Source of the DNA: Glossina fuscipes
Lineage: Eukaryota; Arthropoda; Insecta; Diptera; Glossinidae
DNA: 64,000 nt
NCBI RefSeq assembly: GCF_014805625.2
Contig: NW_023998493.1
Location: 1,784,082 to 1,848,081, forward strand
Direction: 5' to 3'
The position numbers and the translations under genes are program-made. How positions within the stretch are numbered: position 1 is the stretch's first letter; every line of letters begins with the position of its first letter. Below the pieces are notes generated by a model. The model saw nothing but the letters and a program-made list of their open reading frames with translations, had not been told where the DNA came from and made no database searches. This document shows positions 35,001 through 46,499 of this stretch, piece after piece.

Positions 35001-38000
35001 ATTATATTTTGTTCCTAATTAAGACGAGATACTGTTTTATACTTCTTTCCTTGATTTGTCTTAAACTCTAAGCTTACCATAGGGCTTCGTCGGTTTTACG
35101 GTAATTAGAAAACAAACGTCATGTTTGCGAAGATTTTCCCACTCATCTTTGATTTCCTTACGTACCGACAAAGTCACCGAGACGTCGGCACGAACCCTTG
35201 AAGGCTTCTTTTCGCCAATATGTGGTTTTGCAACCTCGACTACAGCGAACGATGCGATAGGCAAAGCCATACGTGCCCAACCACCGAAGACTACTTCTTC
35301 CTCTTCGGATAACCAAGGCAGCATGCGGCTCACGGAGTCCTCGATATCTTGGCGTATTTCGTAGGTAGACTCAAGACGGAAGAGATTGAAATTACGTAAC
35401 AAATAATCGTGCAAAGTTAGAAATTGAAGATTCAATTTTGGCAATGCCAAACAACCATCGCCTGAGTAGTATTCGGTAGGCACGATATTCTCATCCCAAA
35501 TAACTAGCTCTGTAGGATACAAAGGCATTTCATTTAAAGCATCCAATTGGGAGCAACGTCTCTCATGGCGTGTTATAAGCAATTCCTTTAAAAATCGGCT
35601 ATCTAAACGATGCCATTGAAATGGAGTTTTCACATCTTCGGGTACCAAATTCAAAAATGATGCTATTTGCTTGAGAGCATCCCCATCAAGATTACCGAAA
35701 TGACGTTCCAACGCTTCGCGGCTATCAACGCTGGCAACGTTAGAGAGAGCGAAGAGCCTTAAATCAGGAAATTTTGCAAAAGCTGCTCGCTGCAGTGAAG
35801 TAATTTTCTTGTAATGCAGTTGAGTCATATCATGATCAGTTAGTGAGTCACCTGTCACATCATTGATCTCAAAACGTGAGTAAAACTTTAGCATATCCAA
35901 CAACTAAAATGAATACCAAATACGACATTTTTAAACGATTGCAAAAACGAACTTAGCCGAAATATCGCAACATCAACGACACCATCTCTTGAATATCTAA
36001 AAGATTTGTTGTAAATTATCGAAGAGAATACATTGAAGTATTGTTTAACGGCTACAACGGTTGCCTGCATAATATTTTTAGACAGAGAGTCTTAGTTCTG
36101 GGTCTCAAGAAAAACGGGACAAATTTGATCCATGATGCATAAAAAAACGCCAGTAGTTTCAGTGTTAACAATATAGCTCAGCGACATTGAGCGAAAAGAA
36201 GAGATTGAAAGAGTATACTCTTTAACGATAAACAACTATATATCAAGTTTGCTTGAAAAAACTATTATATAGTGAGCAAATGCGTATCTACCACGCATAA
36301 TTAATGAGTAATTTAACGGAGAGAGGCAAGAATGAGAGAACAAGAGAGATAGAGCGAAAATATAAATACAACGGAAAATTAATAAAATCTAACTCTGTAC
36401 TGTACCGAATAGTATACAAGCGTTTCAGCATAAACATGTTTAGGGCAATAACTGCTTAGCTCTTCTTGTATAAGAGAGTATAAAATGTTAATAATTTTGA
36501 GAATAAAGAATAAATTGAACATCAAGTAAAAAGTAAAAAATAATAAATCTGTAAACTTTTCTATTAAAAAGTTCAGAAACAATTGCTTTAAAATTAATTA
36601 AACATATATGATAAGGAAGTGAACTTTCACTTATAAGCCTGTCTTTAGATGACCACTTGACGCATTGACAGTTGTAAAGGCGTCATTTCACTACACTCAG
36701 TAGACAAAAAAGGGCATTACATTTGTGTATGTGTATTTATGTAAAAGGTGCTCAAATATAATATAAATCATTTAATGAGCAAAAGCATGAGAGTGCGATC
36801 GCTATTCCTGTGAATGTGCTGTGCAAATGAAAAATTAATAAGAATTTGTAATAAAAATAAGCCAAGAAAAAATAAAGACCGGATAAATATTTTTAAATAT
36901 TGTCAGATGCCACCGAATTGTTGACCAATATTCGCGTAAAGGCTGAGTAAATAGCTACGATTTGTTATGGCTAAGAATGACTGGTGGTTCACTGGTGCTT
37001 GGGTGATCCTGTTATTATTAATGCAAACATGCAAATCATTAGCTAATAACGCGACACCGCAAAGTGCTATATCCTCAGAGCAAAGTGATGAGCAATTGGT
37101 GCGGGTTAATAAATGTTGCGAAAAATTTGAAATATACAATGATTCGGAGTGCACGCAAGTAAATGAAATTGGTAAATTGGAAATAACAACATGAGTGTTG
37201 CTCGAATTCTTGCTCATTTCTATGATATTTTTCATTTTAAGATTATTTTCGACCTGTCTTCACCAGCTATAAAGGGGAACATAATGTATCGGTTAAATAT
37301 AAATTTGTTATCGGTTTGCCGGCATGTGGATCCACACAATCTTGGCCTATTTGTCATTATCAGGGTGTAAGTACAATATTGCTTGGACTAGAACAGAATT
37401 GAGAAGATTTACTAAATTAATTAAGGTAATGTATTCAAGAGCCCAGATAAACTAGTGCTATTGGACGACGGCAAGTTGCGTCACTATACCATTACACAAG
37501 AGGAGAAGGAGGAGGAATATTCGGACGACGAGCAATTTGATGATACTCATAAGCCGTTATTTTATGACTATCCTCAAGGTCAATACTGCATTGAAAGGGT
37601 AGGCTTCCGCGAAAGTATTTATTGGCTATTCTTTAAAATTTTATTTGAATAAATTATCTAATTATTAGGCCGTTTCTACCATTGGTAGTCATCGACAAAT
37701 TTTATATGCTAGCGTATGTTTGGCTAAAGACAAGGAAGATTCTGGATTCCTTCTGCGCAAAGTTGTAAATCCTATATTTCACGGAATTTCAATAATTATT
37801 TTACTTTTGATCGCCATCGTATATTTTGTATTGCCTACTTTAAGGTCAGTGGGTTTTTCTTTTTTTCAATTCTGTTGTAAGCAAAAGATTTTTTTATTTT
37901 CGCGTGGGACGATTCACGAATATTCATTAATTCTCGTGTATTTATGCTTATATCAGCGTTTCGTCTCGAAATTTTAAAAGATTTTGATTTTGTCGAGGAA

Positions 38001-40965
38001 AATATGAGTTAAAGCGTTTTTAAAACAAAGGAATCAACAGAACTAAGATTTTAGCATTTTTATGTGAAATTAAAGCCATGCAAAAAAGAGGAAAAAAACG
38101 CCGCCACGCCGCTTAGAAGACCGCATTGTAAAATCAACGTTTTTCAAGACTTTTTCAAATTCTTATCCACATCTTCAAGTTTCGATTATATGCTAGTGTT
38201 AAGAAAGTTAACATAACAGGGTTGGATGACGGAAAAAATCTCTATATATACGGTGGAAGATTCTATGGCAAAAAAGCTTATATTTTGTAAACGAACGTTA
38301 TAGACGAAACAATAATGCGAACTTTTAAAAATATTCATGTTTAAAGAAAGTATGACTGAATATTCGATTTATTAGCTCGCATATTCGCGATAGGCGCGCG
38401 TACGGCGAACCGAAGCCATACACAGATTTTCTTGTGGCAAATGCGTTTAACAATGACGTTTTAAGAGGATAAAAGCACGCAAATGTTATTATTTTGAACG
38501 AACTTCATCCGATTGTAAACGAACCATGTTTTGAGTGAATTTATGGCGGAAAGCAGGTAGTAACTTTAAGTTTCCTATTCCAATGTCAGACACACATGCG
38601 GACAATAATAATAATGTTTACATCGACTTATCAAAACTTTAATGAGCATATTTCCGTGTTTTAAAAAAGAAAACCGAAAGACAATCTCGGAGAGCTCATA
38701 TAAACTCCTATGCAATTAAGTAAAGCGTCTAAAATTTGAATAATTTTCTATCGATTTGTTAACTCTACATTTTAATGGTTCTTTACAGGGATTTAGTAGG
38801 TAACATCACCACGACAATATCATTATGTTTGATGGTTGCCCAGGCTGCCGATCTTGTTTGCATTTTCACCGAATTTACAAATCATGTCAGCTTCATTACC
38901 GCTGACATTATACTTTACTTTAGCATTTTGGCAGCGTTTTTCTGGCTAAATAGCTTTGGTTATTATATTTGGAAAACGTTTCGTTCTCGCAATGTATTTT
39001 TACGCGTCACAGATGGGCGAAAATATTGTTACTATTCGTTTTACGTTTGGGGATCGACCGCGGCTTTGGCAATAACAGCTGTCTTCGCACACTTCTTTTT
39101 GGATATAGATTCGGACAAAAAGCAAAATTTAATAGCTGATCAAGAGACGATAGGATGGCTGGGTATTGCGATATTTTTTTCGCCTATTGCGTGCACAATA
39201 CTTGTTGATGTCTTCTTTTACATAACGACTTTAAAATTGATAAACCGCCGTAATGTTTATGGTCGTATACAGCACAAATTGAGAGCCAAGTATTGCTAAT
39301 TAAGTTGTCTTTCTCTTTTCGAATACGTTATTATTCGTCTTTTTTTACAGTTTTATTATGTTTGCTCTAATACTATTGGTTATGACAATCAATTGGTTGT
39401 TTCTGTGTTTATCATGTTTGCAATATGAAGGCCTCCTGTACGCCCACATTATAGTCAACGCTTTGCAGGGACCACTATTGCTCTACATATGTGTTATACG
39501 TCAGAAGCATGTTACATTTCTCTTGAAGAAGTCATGTTGTTATAACGAACCACCGTCAGCTAGCGATTGGGGAGATGAAATGCATTATATGAACGGCAAT
39601 AATTACTGATAACTTTTATTTTTACAAATGACTAAGAAGAGCAACCTAACATATTTGGTACATAGTACTCATAAAATTCCACCTTTGTGCCGTTAATATG
39701 TAATTAGAAATATTTAAGCAGGATTTTAGTGTAATTACTACAGACTTCCCTTTCTTTTTAATGTACTTAATAAAAATTAAAAAGACTTTAAAACAATAAA
39801 AAAGACTATGTATTCGAAAAAATTTCTCAATTATTTCTTATCGCGCATTTCTTAGGGAGAAGCAATGTAGTTATTCCCGAGGAGACAAAGATAATCAATA
39901 GTGAAATACTACTTACCTGACCGAATAGCTTGCCTTCTGGACGTTGCACTAAATTGCAAATTTGTGCACGCACTATAAGATGACAATCGTCCAGCAATGT
40001 ATTAAAGAAACGTCGTGTAGGCAAGAGAGCCTCTAAATCTATCATTAATTCCAGAAAGCGTTCACAATACTGTATGGTACAGGCTGAAACAACGCCATTC
40101 AAAGAAATGTTTTCTAAAATTTTCAAGAAATTTATGATGAGATTCTGTAGAAAATGCCGTTCCCAATTAATTGTGAGCCTTGTCTCGGACTTTTCTTTTT
40201 TTTGCAATTTGCGCCAATATTTACGCCATTCTGGTATCTCATGTAATTCTTGCTCCAAGCGTTCTGGTGTAAATGAAAGTTATATATTTGATTAATCCTT
40301 ATATATGTTGAGACATATCTTACTTGGTTGTAAACAGTTCCAAATTGAAAGAGATACCAAACGTTTTACTTGATTACGGCACAATTCAATTTCCATACTA
40401 TTGAAACAATGATTTAGAAAAACGATTAAAGCAGTTTTCTCACGCATTTGACATTTTTTCTCGTCAGCTAAACAATTTTCAAGAGCATGCATGAAAAAAT
40501 TCGGAAATTCTTCCGGCATATCTTCGAAAGTATTCCATACTTCCACACGTTCTCGAAACTTTTCATTCACCATAAAAACTATCGACATTAAATGAGCGCT
40601 AGTAGCTTCAGATCGTTTGTAATTAGGCCATAAATACTTTTCCAAATACTGGCTAAATTCCAACAATATTATCCTTCGGATGGCATTTTTATGATTTAAA
40701 ATCTCTTTCGTATAAATATCCTCAATTATACGAGCATCATAGGGTAAATGCGATGACGCAGTGTCTGTCGTCACTTGCCAATATTTGGCTGCTATCTAGA
40801 ATAATGATTCTCTTAAATATATTTAAAGCCATAAGCGTTATTATTACTCACCTCCCATATAACATCTGAACCAATTTGTGAGACAGTGACAGGACCTTCA
40901 TTCTTGTTATTTGAATTTCCTCCTGTCTTTCTATCCGAGTTTTTGTTAGAATCCTCAATATGCAT
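32040..40965 (-). CDS. AQR: Intron-binding RNA helicase aquarius
   Basis: Ten exons (40965-40852, 40795-40324, 40263-39917, 35903-35078, 35014-34806, 34750-34559, 34497-34238, 34176-32964, 32906-32538, 32483-32040) join in phase to 1481 residues; human AQR has about 1485. The N-terminal ARM-like part is clear ([36 protein letters not shown]), then [32 protein letters not shown] and [16 protein letters not shown]. The SF1 (Upf1-like) helicase follows: [10 protein letters not shown]-motif, Walker A GPPGTGKT at about 833-840, EEAAQ as motif [19 protein letters not shown], and motifs V-VI ([31 protein letters not shown]). The protein binds introns upstream of the branch site in spliceosomes and is linked to snoRNP assembly and R-loop control. 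The acidic tail after KRPQKLHLI is divergent, as usual. Intron 3 is 4.0 kb and contains mthl5. From memory the Drosophila orthologue is CG31368. Confidence 0.97.
36071..36966 (+). promoter_or_regulatory. Upstream region of mthl5, within the aquarius intron
   Basis: AT-rich sequence holding the 5' UTR and promoter of the nested gene. I see a CTATATATCAAG stretch near 36236 but no convincing core promoter. No other gene. Confidence 0.3.
36967..39609 (+). CDS. mthl5: Methuselah-like class B GPCR nested in an aquarius intron
   Basis: Six exons: 36967-37171, 37242-37364, 37426-37598, 37669-37844, 38789-39289 and 39351-39609 (about 478 residues). Exon 2/3 could instead splice 37366 to 37440 with a better GTAAGT donor, giving 474; both keep phase. 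A signal peptide ([15 protein letters not shown]) precedes a Cys-containing ectodomain ([52 protein letters not shown]) of methuselah type. Seven hydrophobic segments follow, from [20 protein letters not shown] through [20 protein letters not shown] (the family FFWLN motif), [20 protein letters not shown] and [19 protein letters not shown] to [15 protein letters not shown]. The short ectodomain favours mthl5, known in flies for heart development; the exact paralogue is my inference. The whole gene, with intron 4 of 944 bp, lies inside aquarius intron 3 on the other strand. Confidence 0.85.
39769..39774 (+). terminator. Polyadenylation signal of mthl5
   Basis: AATAAA about 160 bp past the mthl5 stop, with a second one at 39795-39800. 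Both lie before the aquarius exon that ends at 39917, so the nested transcript can end within the intron. Confidence 0.55.
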
Positions 40966-41370
40966 TTCTAACGCTAAAGCGGTAAAACGTGAAAAGCAAC
41001 CAATAGTTATCAAAACAAAATTAGTGTCTTCCTACTAAATTGGTACAAAATAAGTATAACAGCATGGGTGGCCATTTATCGGCCCCCGTCACAACTTTTA
41101 TCTGTGAGATATTAACATTTAATATAATTCTTTAAAGTTCTCCAAATCTTTACCAACGTATTACTGTCATCTTAAAATGCTGTTTCTCTACTCTTTTTTT
41201 TTATTATTTATTTACCTTCTCGCAACCATATGAATGATTGACTTTGCTGAATGAATGATGACTAAGGCGCCACTGCAATGAATGATTAAATTTACAGTTT
41301 GATGCAGCGACGTATAAAGGAAAAAGGGGTTTATTGTTTTTAATAAATTATATTCAATGAACAAACTGAT

Positions 41371-41585
41371 ATTTAAATTCATCTGGCATTGTCTCATTGT
41401 TCAATTTGCTTTTCTTTTGTTTAATTTCAAGTACGCACCATCTGTATGTGAGAATTGTCTAAAGCAAAACACCTTAGCTGTTTACATTTTCCCGAACTTG
41501 GATACTCTGCCTATGCAGTAGCTTGATTTCGTTTGCATTTAAATTCATCTGGCATTGTTTCACTGTTCACTGTGCTTTTTTTGTG
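41371..41585. repeat. Direct repeat pair, about 45 bp
   Basis: ATTTAAATTCATCTGGCATT and the following 25 bp occur at 41371-41417 and again at 41537-41584, 166 bp apart, with a few mismatches. The frame 41533-41781 starting inside the second copy could not be assigned. Confidence 0.8.
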
Positions 41586-42595
41586 CCCTCTTTATATGAA
41601 TTATATGTTGATGAACACCTTAAAGCAAGTTTTCGCGAGGCATGTGGAAACGTCTAATATAAATATTATTAATATGTTTTCAAATATGTTTAATGAAAAT
41701 TTCGTTCCTTTAAAGAAGAACTGGATAGAAAGTTTGGAAATGTATCAAAATACACGAAAAGCAATTGGTAATTGTTTTTAAGTTGTTCATACTGAGCTTT
41801 AAATAGCTGATATTTTATGACTAAAAGGGCTGCCAATTTCATTTTCTGCTGAACTTATTTTTTGCGGGGTTAGTGATAATAACAGCACTGTAAGTAATGG
41901 TGATTTAAAAGTACAATTTTATTAAATATCTATCATAAAAGTAAAGAAAAACTTTTTGAAGCGATAGTCTTCTCTCACACCGCGTATTAAAGCATTGCCA
42001 ACAATGACTAATAAAAATATTTATAATACAATGCTTGCCTGAACTTGCCTTCTACTTATAATCGTTGTTCCCATATAAATTAAAGTATGAAAACCATGAA
42101 AAGAATTTATACAGGAACGTTGCTAAAAAGTGTTTAATAAGTGTGTATTAATATATGCTCATATAGTACATGATCAAGTATTGTATTAATTTATTTTGTT
42201 TAAATTTATACTAGAAAAGGGGAAGGGGTTGGGGGAGGGTAGGAGATATATGCTTAACAATGATCGACCATGTCGTGCTGTTAAAGTTAAGACCTTTATA
42301 GTGAATAAAAAGTTGTACAAAAGCTCATTTATTTGCTTTTAAGCCTTACATAGTGATTTTTTATTTAAAAATGTTATGTTATTATTGCAGTAAAGAAATC
42401 TACATTTGTTTTGATTCTACAAAGACCGGATAATTTTCTATTAATTGTTTTGGTCTATCAATGGAATTATTTCTATGATCGCATCGTAGTAGTTCTTAGT
42501 TTTAAGCGAAATCGATTTATTTTTGAAAGTTTTCGAAAAAGGTTAAAGAAAACCTATCAGCCCGATTAGTTCTATTGTCGTCCTTTGATTAGATT
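41586..42595. other. Spacer upstream of aquarius without recognised gene
   Basis: AT-rich, with a G-rich patch (GGGGAAGGGGTTGGGGGAGGG) at about 42217-42238. No transposon protein or gene seen. The aquarius promoter must lie in about 40966-41300. Confidence 0.5.
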
Positions 42596-42604
42596 AAATG
42601 GTAT

Positions 42605-43040
42605 TCGCAACAGGAGAAAATGGAAAAGTAGGAAAATTATATTCGATCGTGACCGAATCTTATTTTACCCGTTAGCGATTAAAAAAATATTTAAAAGAAC
42701 TACTTTTTTATGCTCGATAAAATTGGATGGGAGTAGTTCACTTTTTCATTTTCAGATTAAAAGTGGAAACCTGTATGGTGTGTGTGCTGCATTTTATGCG
42801 TAATAAGCCAAAAACAGCGAAAACAAAGGGTTTTTGTTGCAAAAGCGTGTGGAACTTGTAGCCGTGTCCTATAACCAGTTTTGCAAATTTCTAAACGATA
42901 TTTTCATTCTTGCGAAGCAGGGAATGTTTGCCTCAGACAGTCGGATAGAAGGACAAACGGACAGATGGACATGCTTAAATCGATCTTGAATTTGATGCTG
43001 ATCAAAAATATATATGCTTTGTGATGGGAATAAAAATGCA
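42605..43040 (-). repeat. Dispersed repeat family A, inverted copy
   Basis: From AAAATTATATTCGATCGTGA to TATATATGCTTTGTGATGGG, including the complement of the CATGTCCATCTGTCCGTTTG and TTGATCAGCATCAAATTC phrases. Confidence 0.75.
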
Positions 43041-43639
43041 AAAACATATGTAGGTAAGCAAGCCGTCCACTGAGTTCCATCTGGGCAAGAAATGCAGTTC
43101 GTAAAACTATGGAATGTAGTGTAGAATATTCTACTGCACCATATAATTTTTTATATAGAATAGACTATAGAGTAGGCATACGAGTATATATAGCGTATTT
43201 AATTAAAAAAAAATTTATTTACATAACATTTCTTTTGTCTTCTTTCATTCTCTTTTTTTACTTAATATTTTTTGTTTTATTAACTTATATTACAGCAGAA
43301 AACTATATTTAATAGTCAATGGCGGTAAACTCGAACGATAAATATGTTGATTTTACCATCGGGAATGCATTTCTTGATTGAAGATTCTTTTCAGACGCAG
43401 GTTTCGGAAACCCACTCTCGGTCTCTCAGCATCGCCCTCAGGCGATGATCACTTACTATCTGTGAGCCTCCAAACTATAGCTTATATCGTTTCCACAAAC
43501 CACGTATCGCTACATTGTCGCTCTTCTAAGTTCCATCAAGCATGTTTCCTTTGAAATTTATGTCAAAGTTTTTCAAAACAGAATTTCGCTACAAATGTTG
43601 AAAAATTCATAGCAATATTTATATTATATATCGCGAGTT

Positions 43640-44100
43640 AGGTTTTCTTGGGAGATAAGCAGCACACTTGTCCCTCGAAACTGCATCTCCAATTTCTGCA
43701 GTATCCTCCGGTCTTGGAACTTGAAGCGCGCACTATTGCTACGTCAGCTGCTTTCATTTGAGGTCCGTAACGAGCGCTCCCATGAATACTATCATACTTA
43801 ATGACAATCTTCATGGCACTCATACACGCGAACATTTCCTTTAACCTTGTACGTGCTTTTTCTGTGTGCAATATAGCGCCTTCCACCCTTCATGAGTGAT
43901 GCGGTTCCCTTCTACTCAAATTTTAGTTTTGGTTCCAGTATAAAAATCGGGAATTTTCGTTTATTTCGAAGCCTTTCGTCTTCAGAAGTTACTTCGTCCG
44001 AGCTAACTCTCTTCCTTCTATTACGCTTGAATGGTATATTTTGATCTTCTTTTACTGCCTTTTATGGCGATTCCTTTGGTAGTTCGATAGCCAATAGTCT
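43640..44100 (-). other. Unassigned coding-like remnant
   Basis: Minus-strand frames read like protein. An upper part gives KEDQNIPFKRNRRKRVSSDE, then VTSEDERLRNKRKFPIFIL, broken by a stop. A lower part (43886-43638) gives KARTRLKEMFACMSAMKIV and then GGYCRNWRCSFEGQVC. The second part has a WxCxxxxxxxC-like end faintly like a FLYWCH finger. I cannot identify it; it is probably a pseudogene or a transposon-derived fragment. Confidence 0.3.
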
Positions 44101-44299
44101 GCAAGAATTTGAGAAAATGTATACGTGATGTTAGGATCTAAATATTTTACCAATTTAGAAGAATTTTCGAAACAGATTTCCCCTTGTAAATCCAGTACCT
44201 TTGAATGAATAAAATTTAAGTGTAAATTTGTTCACATTTTTCTGAAAATTCTGTATCGAATAAACTTGACATTTATTTCATGGCCACGTATCTGTACGA

Positions 44300-45115
44300 T
44301 GGAGACTTGACAAGTAAAAAAATTGTATTCGGTCAGGATCGCATCTCTTATACCCATCACCGTTAACCTAAAAAACAAAAAAAGGAAAAGAATTAAACTT
44401 TCACTTTCTACAATATTAGGTGGGCGTGGCAGATTTTTTCCATTTTCAGAATAAAGTGAAAGGAAATTTATATGATGTGTGTGTTGTACTTTATGAGTAA
44501 CAAGCAAAAAACACAGAATGCAAATAAGTTTCCACTTTTCGTTTCATAAGCTTGGGACGTTTTAGGCGTGCCTTTTTTAATGGTTTAAATTCTTTCATCT
44601 TTAAATTCTTTTGCAAATTTTTAAGCGATATCTTAATTTTGGCGAACGGGAGAGCGTTTAACACAGGTTGGGCAAATGAACAGAGGGACATGCTTAGCTG
44701 CATTTCGGATTGGCAACTGGCCAAGCGTTTATATTCTTTATGCAGTTTTTGAGGCTTGCTTATAAACAAAACAACAACAATATTTGTACAAATTCCCGGG
44801 CGCCGCTCGTAGAATATACGTTTAAGTTTATATTCGGTACTTTATAAATAATGAGTAAAAAACAAATTTTTTCCTTTTGGAAAGCATAGGTGTTCTCAGT
44901 TTACGTGATACTCTAGGCATGTAGAGCAACTAGCGTGCAAGAACTTTCAATTTTTCTGTCAAATTTGATATGGATATCTTCGTTTTTACGGCCAGGAGAG
45001 CGTTTACAAAAAACATTATAAAGACGGAGGGACAGACATGCTTAAATCGATTCGGAATTTGATGCTGACGAAAACTATATATTTGTTCTGTGGGATATTT
45101 GAAGCATTCTTCTGA
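44300..45115 (-). repeat. Dispersed repeat family A, inverted copies
   Basis: Starts AATTGTATTCGGTCAGGATC with CTTATACCCATCACCGTTA, the standard family end, and contains the ACATGCTTAAATCGATTCGG and TTTGATGCTGACGAAAACTA phrases near 45040-45080. Probably two partial units. Confidence 0.75.
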
Positions 45116-45194
45116 GCTTAGCAAATGTTTTGACAATATGAATTCAACCTTCGATGATGTATGCAACACCCAGAACGACTTGAGATACTCCCAG

Positions 45195-45460
45195 CTTTTA
45201 TTATATATTATATATATTCAGAGTTACCAGAGTAAACTTGTCTATCCGTCTGTCTGTCCATCAGCTTTTTCGTCTCGTTTTCTTGTGTTCAGCCTACGGG
45301 CTGCAAATTTTTGAAATATTTTAATGAAATTTTGTACAACAGCAAGTTTTGACTTAAGTATGAACGCTAGTGAACGCTAGTCGTACCGGACTACTTTCAA
45401 TATAAAGGTTTATTTGGAAAAATCAAACTATATGAATAATTGAATTTAGCAAAGTAACGT
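45195..45460 (+). repeat. Dispersed repeat family B fragment
   Basis: Carries CTGTCTGTCCATCAGC, TGTGTTCAGCCTACGGGCTG and the A/T-rich stretch after it. Similar ordered phrases occur at about 49915-50300 and 51740-52230. Distinct from family A apart from the CGTCTGTC stretch. Confidence 0.5.
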
Positions 45461-45581
45461 AGGGTATTTAATTGTGGGCCGAATCCCATTGATTATTTGA
45501 TAACTAAAAATTATAAAGTTATGAATTTGATCATCGGCCCGGGGCACAACGCGATCCCAATCAGCATCTTTACTATAAAGA

Positions 45582-46130
45582 TTTAAATTGGTGGGATCGT
45601 TTCATCGTATTTTAAAAGAAGGTAAAAAATCACTGGACTTGAATGGTTATACTGTTATTGTTCCTGGCATATTTGGCAATGTGGCTCAGCTGGCGTGTGA
45701 TCTTTTGATATCCTTCCTCAAAGCAAATAAAAAAAAATCGGTAATATACACCAGGCAAGTTTAATACCTACATGTGGACCAATGCCCGGAATGCGGAAGA
45801 TTTTGCAGAAATCACCGAGCTCTAACCAATCATCAGATGTTAAAAGCATACTTTGTTGTTTCAGAAACAGCTGCAACGTGTTGATGCAAATGGATTATAA
45901 GTCGTAGTCTTTTAACAGCTACTTAATTTTCCATACTTACTGAATCGTTTATACCTAATTTTTATTAAAATTATGCAGAAACATAAACGTATGGTGGACG
46001 TATGAGACGCTTTCAAGTATTGAAATCGCAGGTTTTCGCTATACGGAACAAATATCTGAAAGGCAGTGTCTTTGAAGGATCGAACATGGGGCGTGCTTTT
46101 CACCGCCGCAATATAATTATTAAAAAAACG
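45582..46130 (+). pseudogene. Proteasome assembly chaperone 2 (PSMG2) pseudogene
   Basis: The frame from 45582 reads FKLVGSFHRILKEGKKSLDL, then NGYTVIVPGIFGNVAQLACD and LLISFLKANK, which is the N-terminal start of PSMG2, normally a partner of PSMG1 in building 20S proteasome alpha rings. The frame then stops; a shifted frame continues (ASLIPTCGPMPG, SSDVKSI) and another gives QKQLQRVDANGL. Later bases up to about 46130 fit a decayed C-terminal part (GFRYTEQISERQC). The start codon has gone. The order is colinear with no introns seen, so it is probably a processed copy. Confidence 0.65.
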
Positions 46131-46499
46131 AATTGTAATTCATTGTTTTTTATATTTTGATATTATTTGATATTTATAATAAAAATAATTTGTTAAACAA
46201 ATACAGTCTATGGAATCTTATTATTATTATTATTTTAATTTTGATTTATTGACTATTCTAGAAATAAGGGACAATTTTTTTAGGAAATTGTTGGTCGACT
46301 TTGTTTAAATTACAAATCATTGAAATCTATATATGAAAAGTCAGGGTAGATTTTTTGAGGTCAAAAAAGCGCTGTCGTCTTAATTTATAAGTCGATTTTT
46401 TCAGATTTCATTCTTTAAATTTTTGCTTTAGTTTGTGGGGGCGTGCTTTCTGAATTCCGCTATTTTTTCAAAGTGTTTAGAAATGTTTAAGACTGTGTA

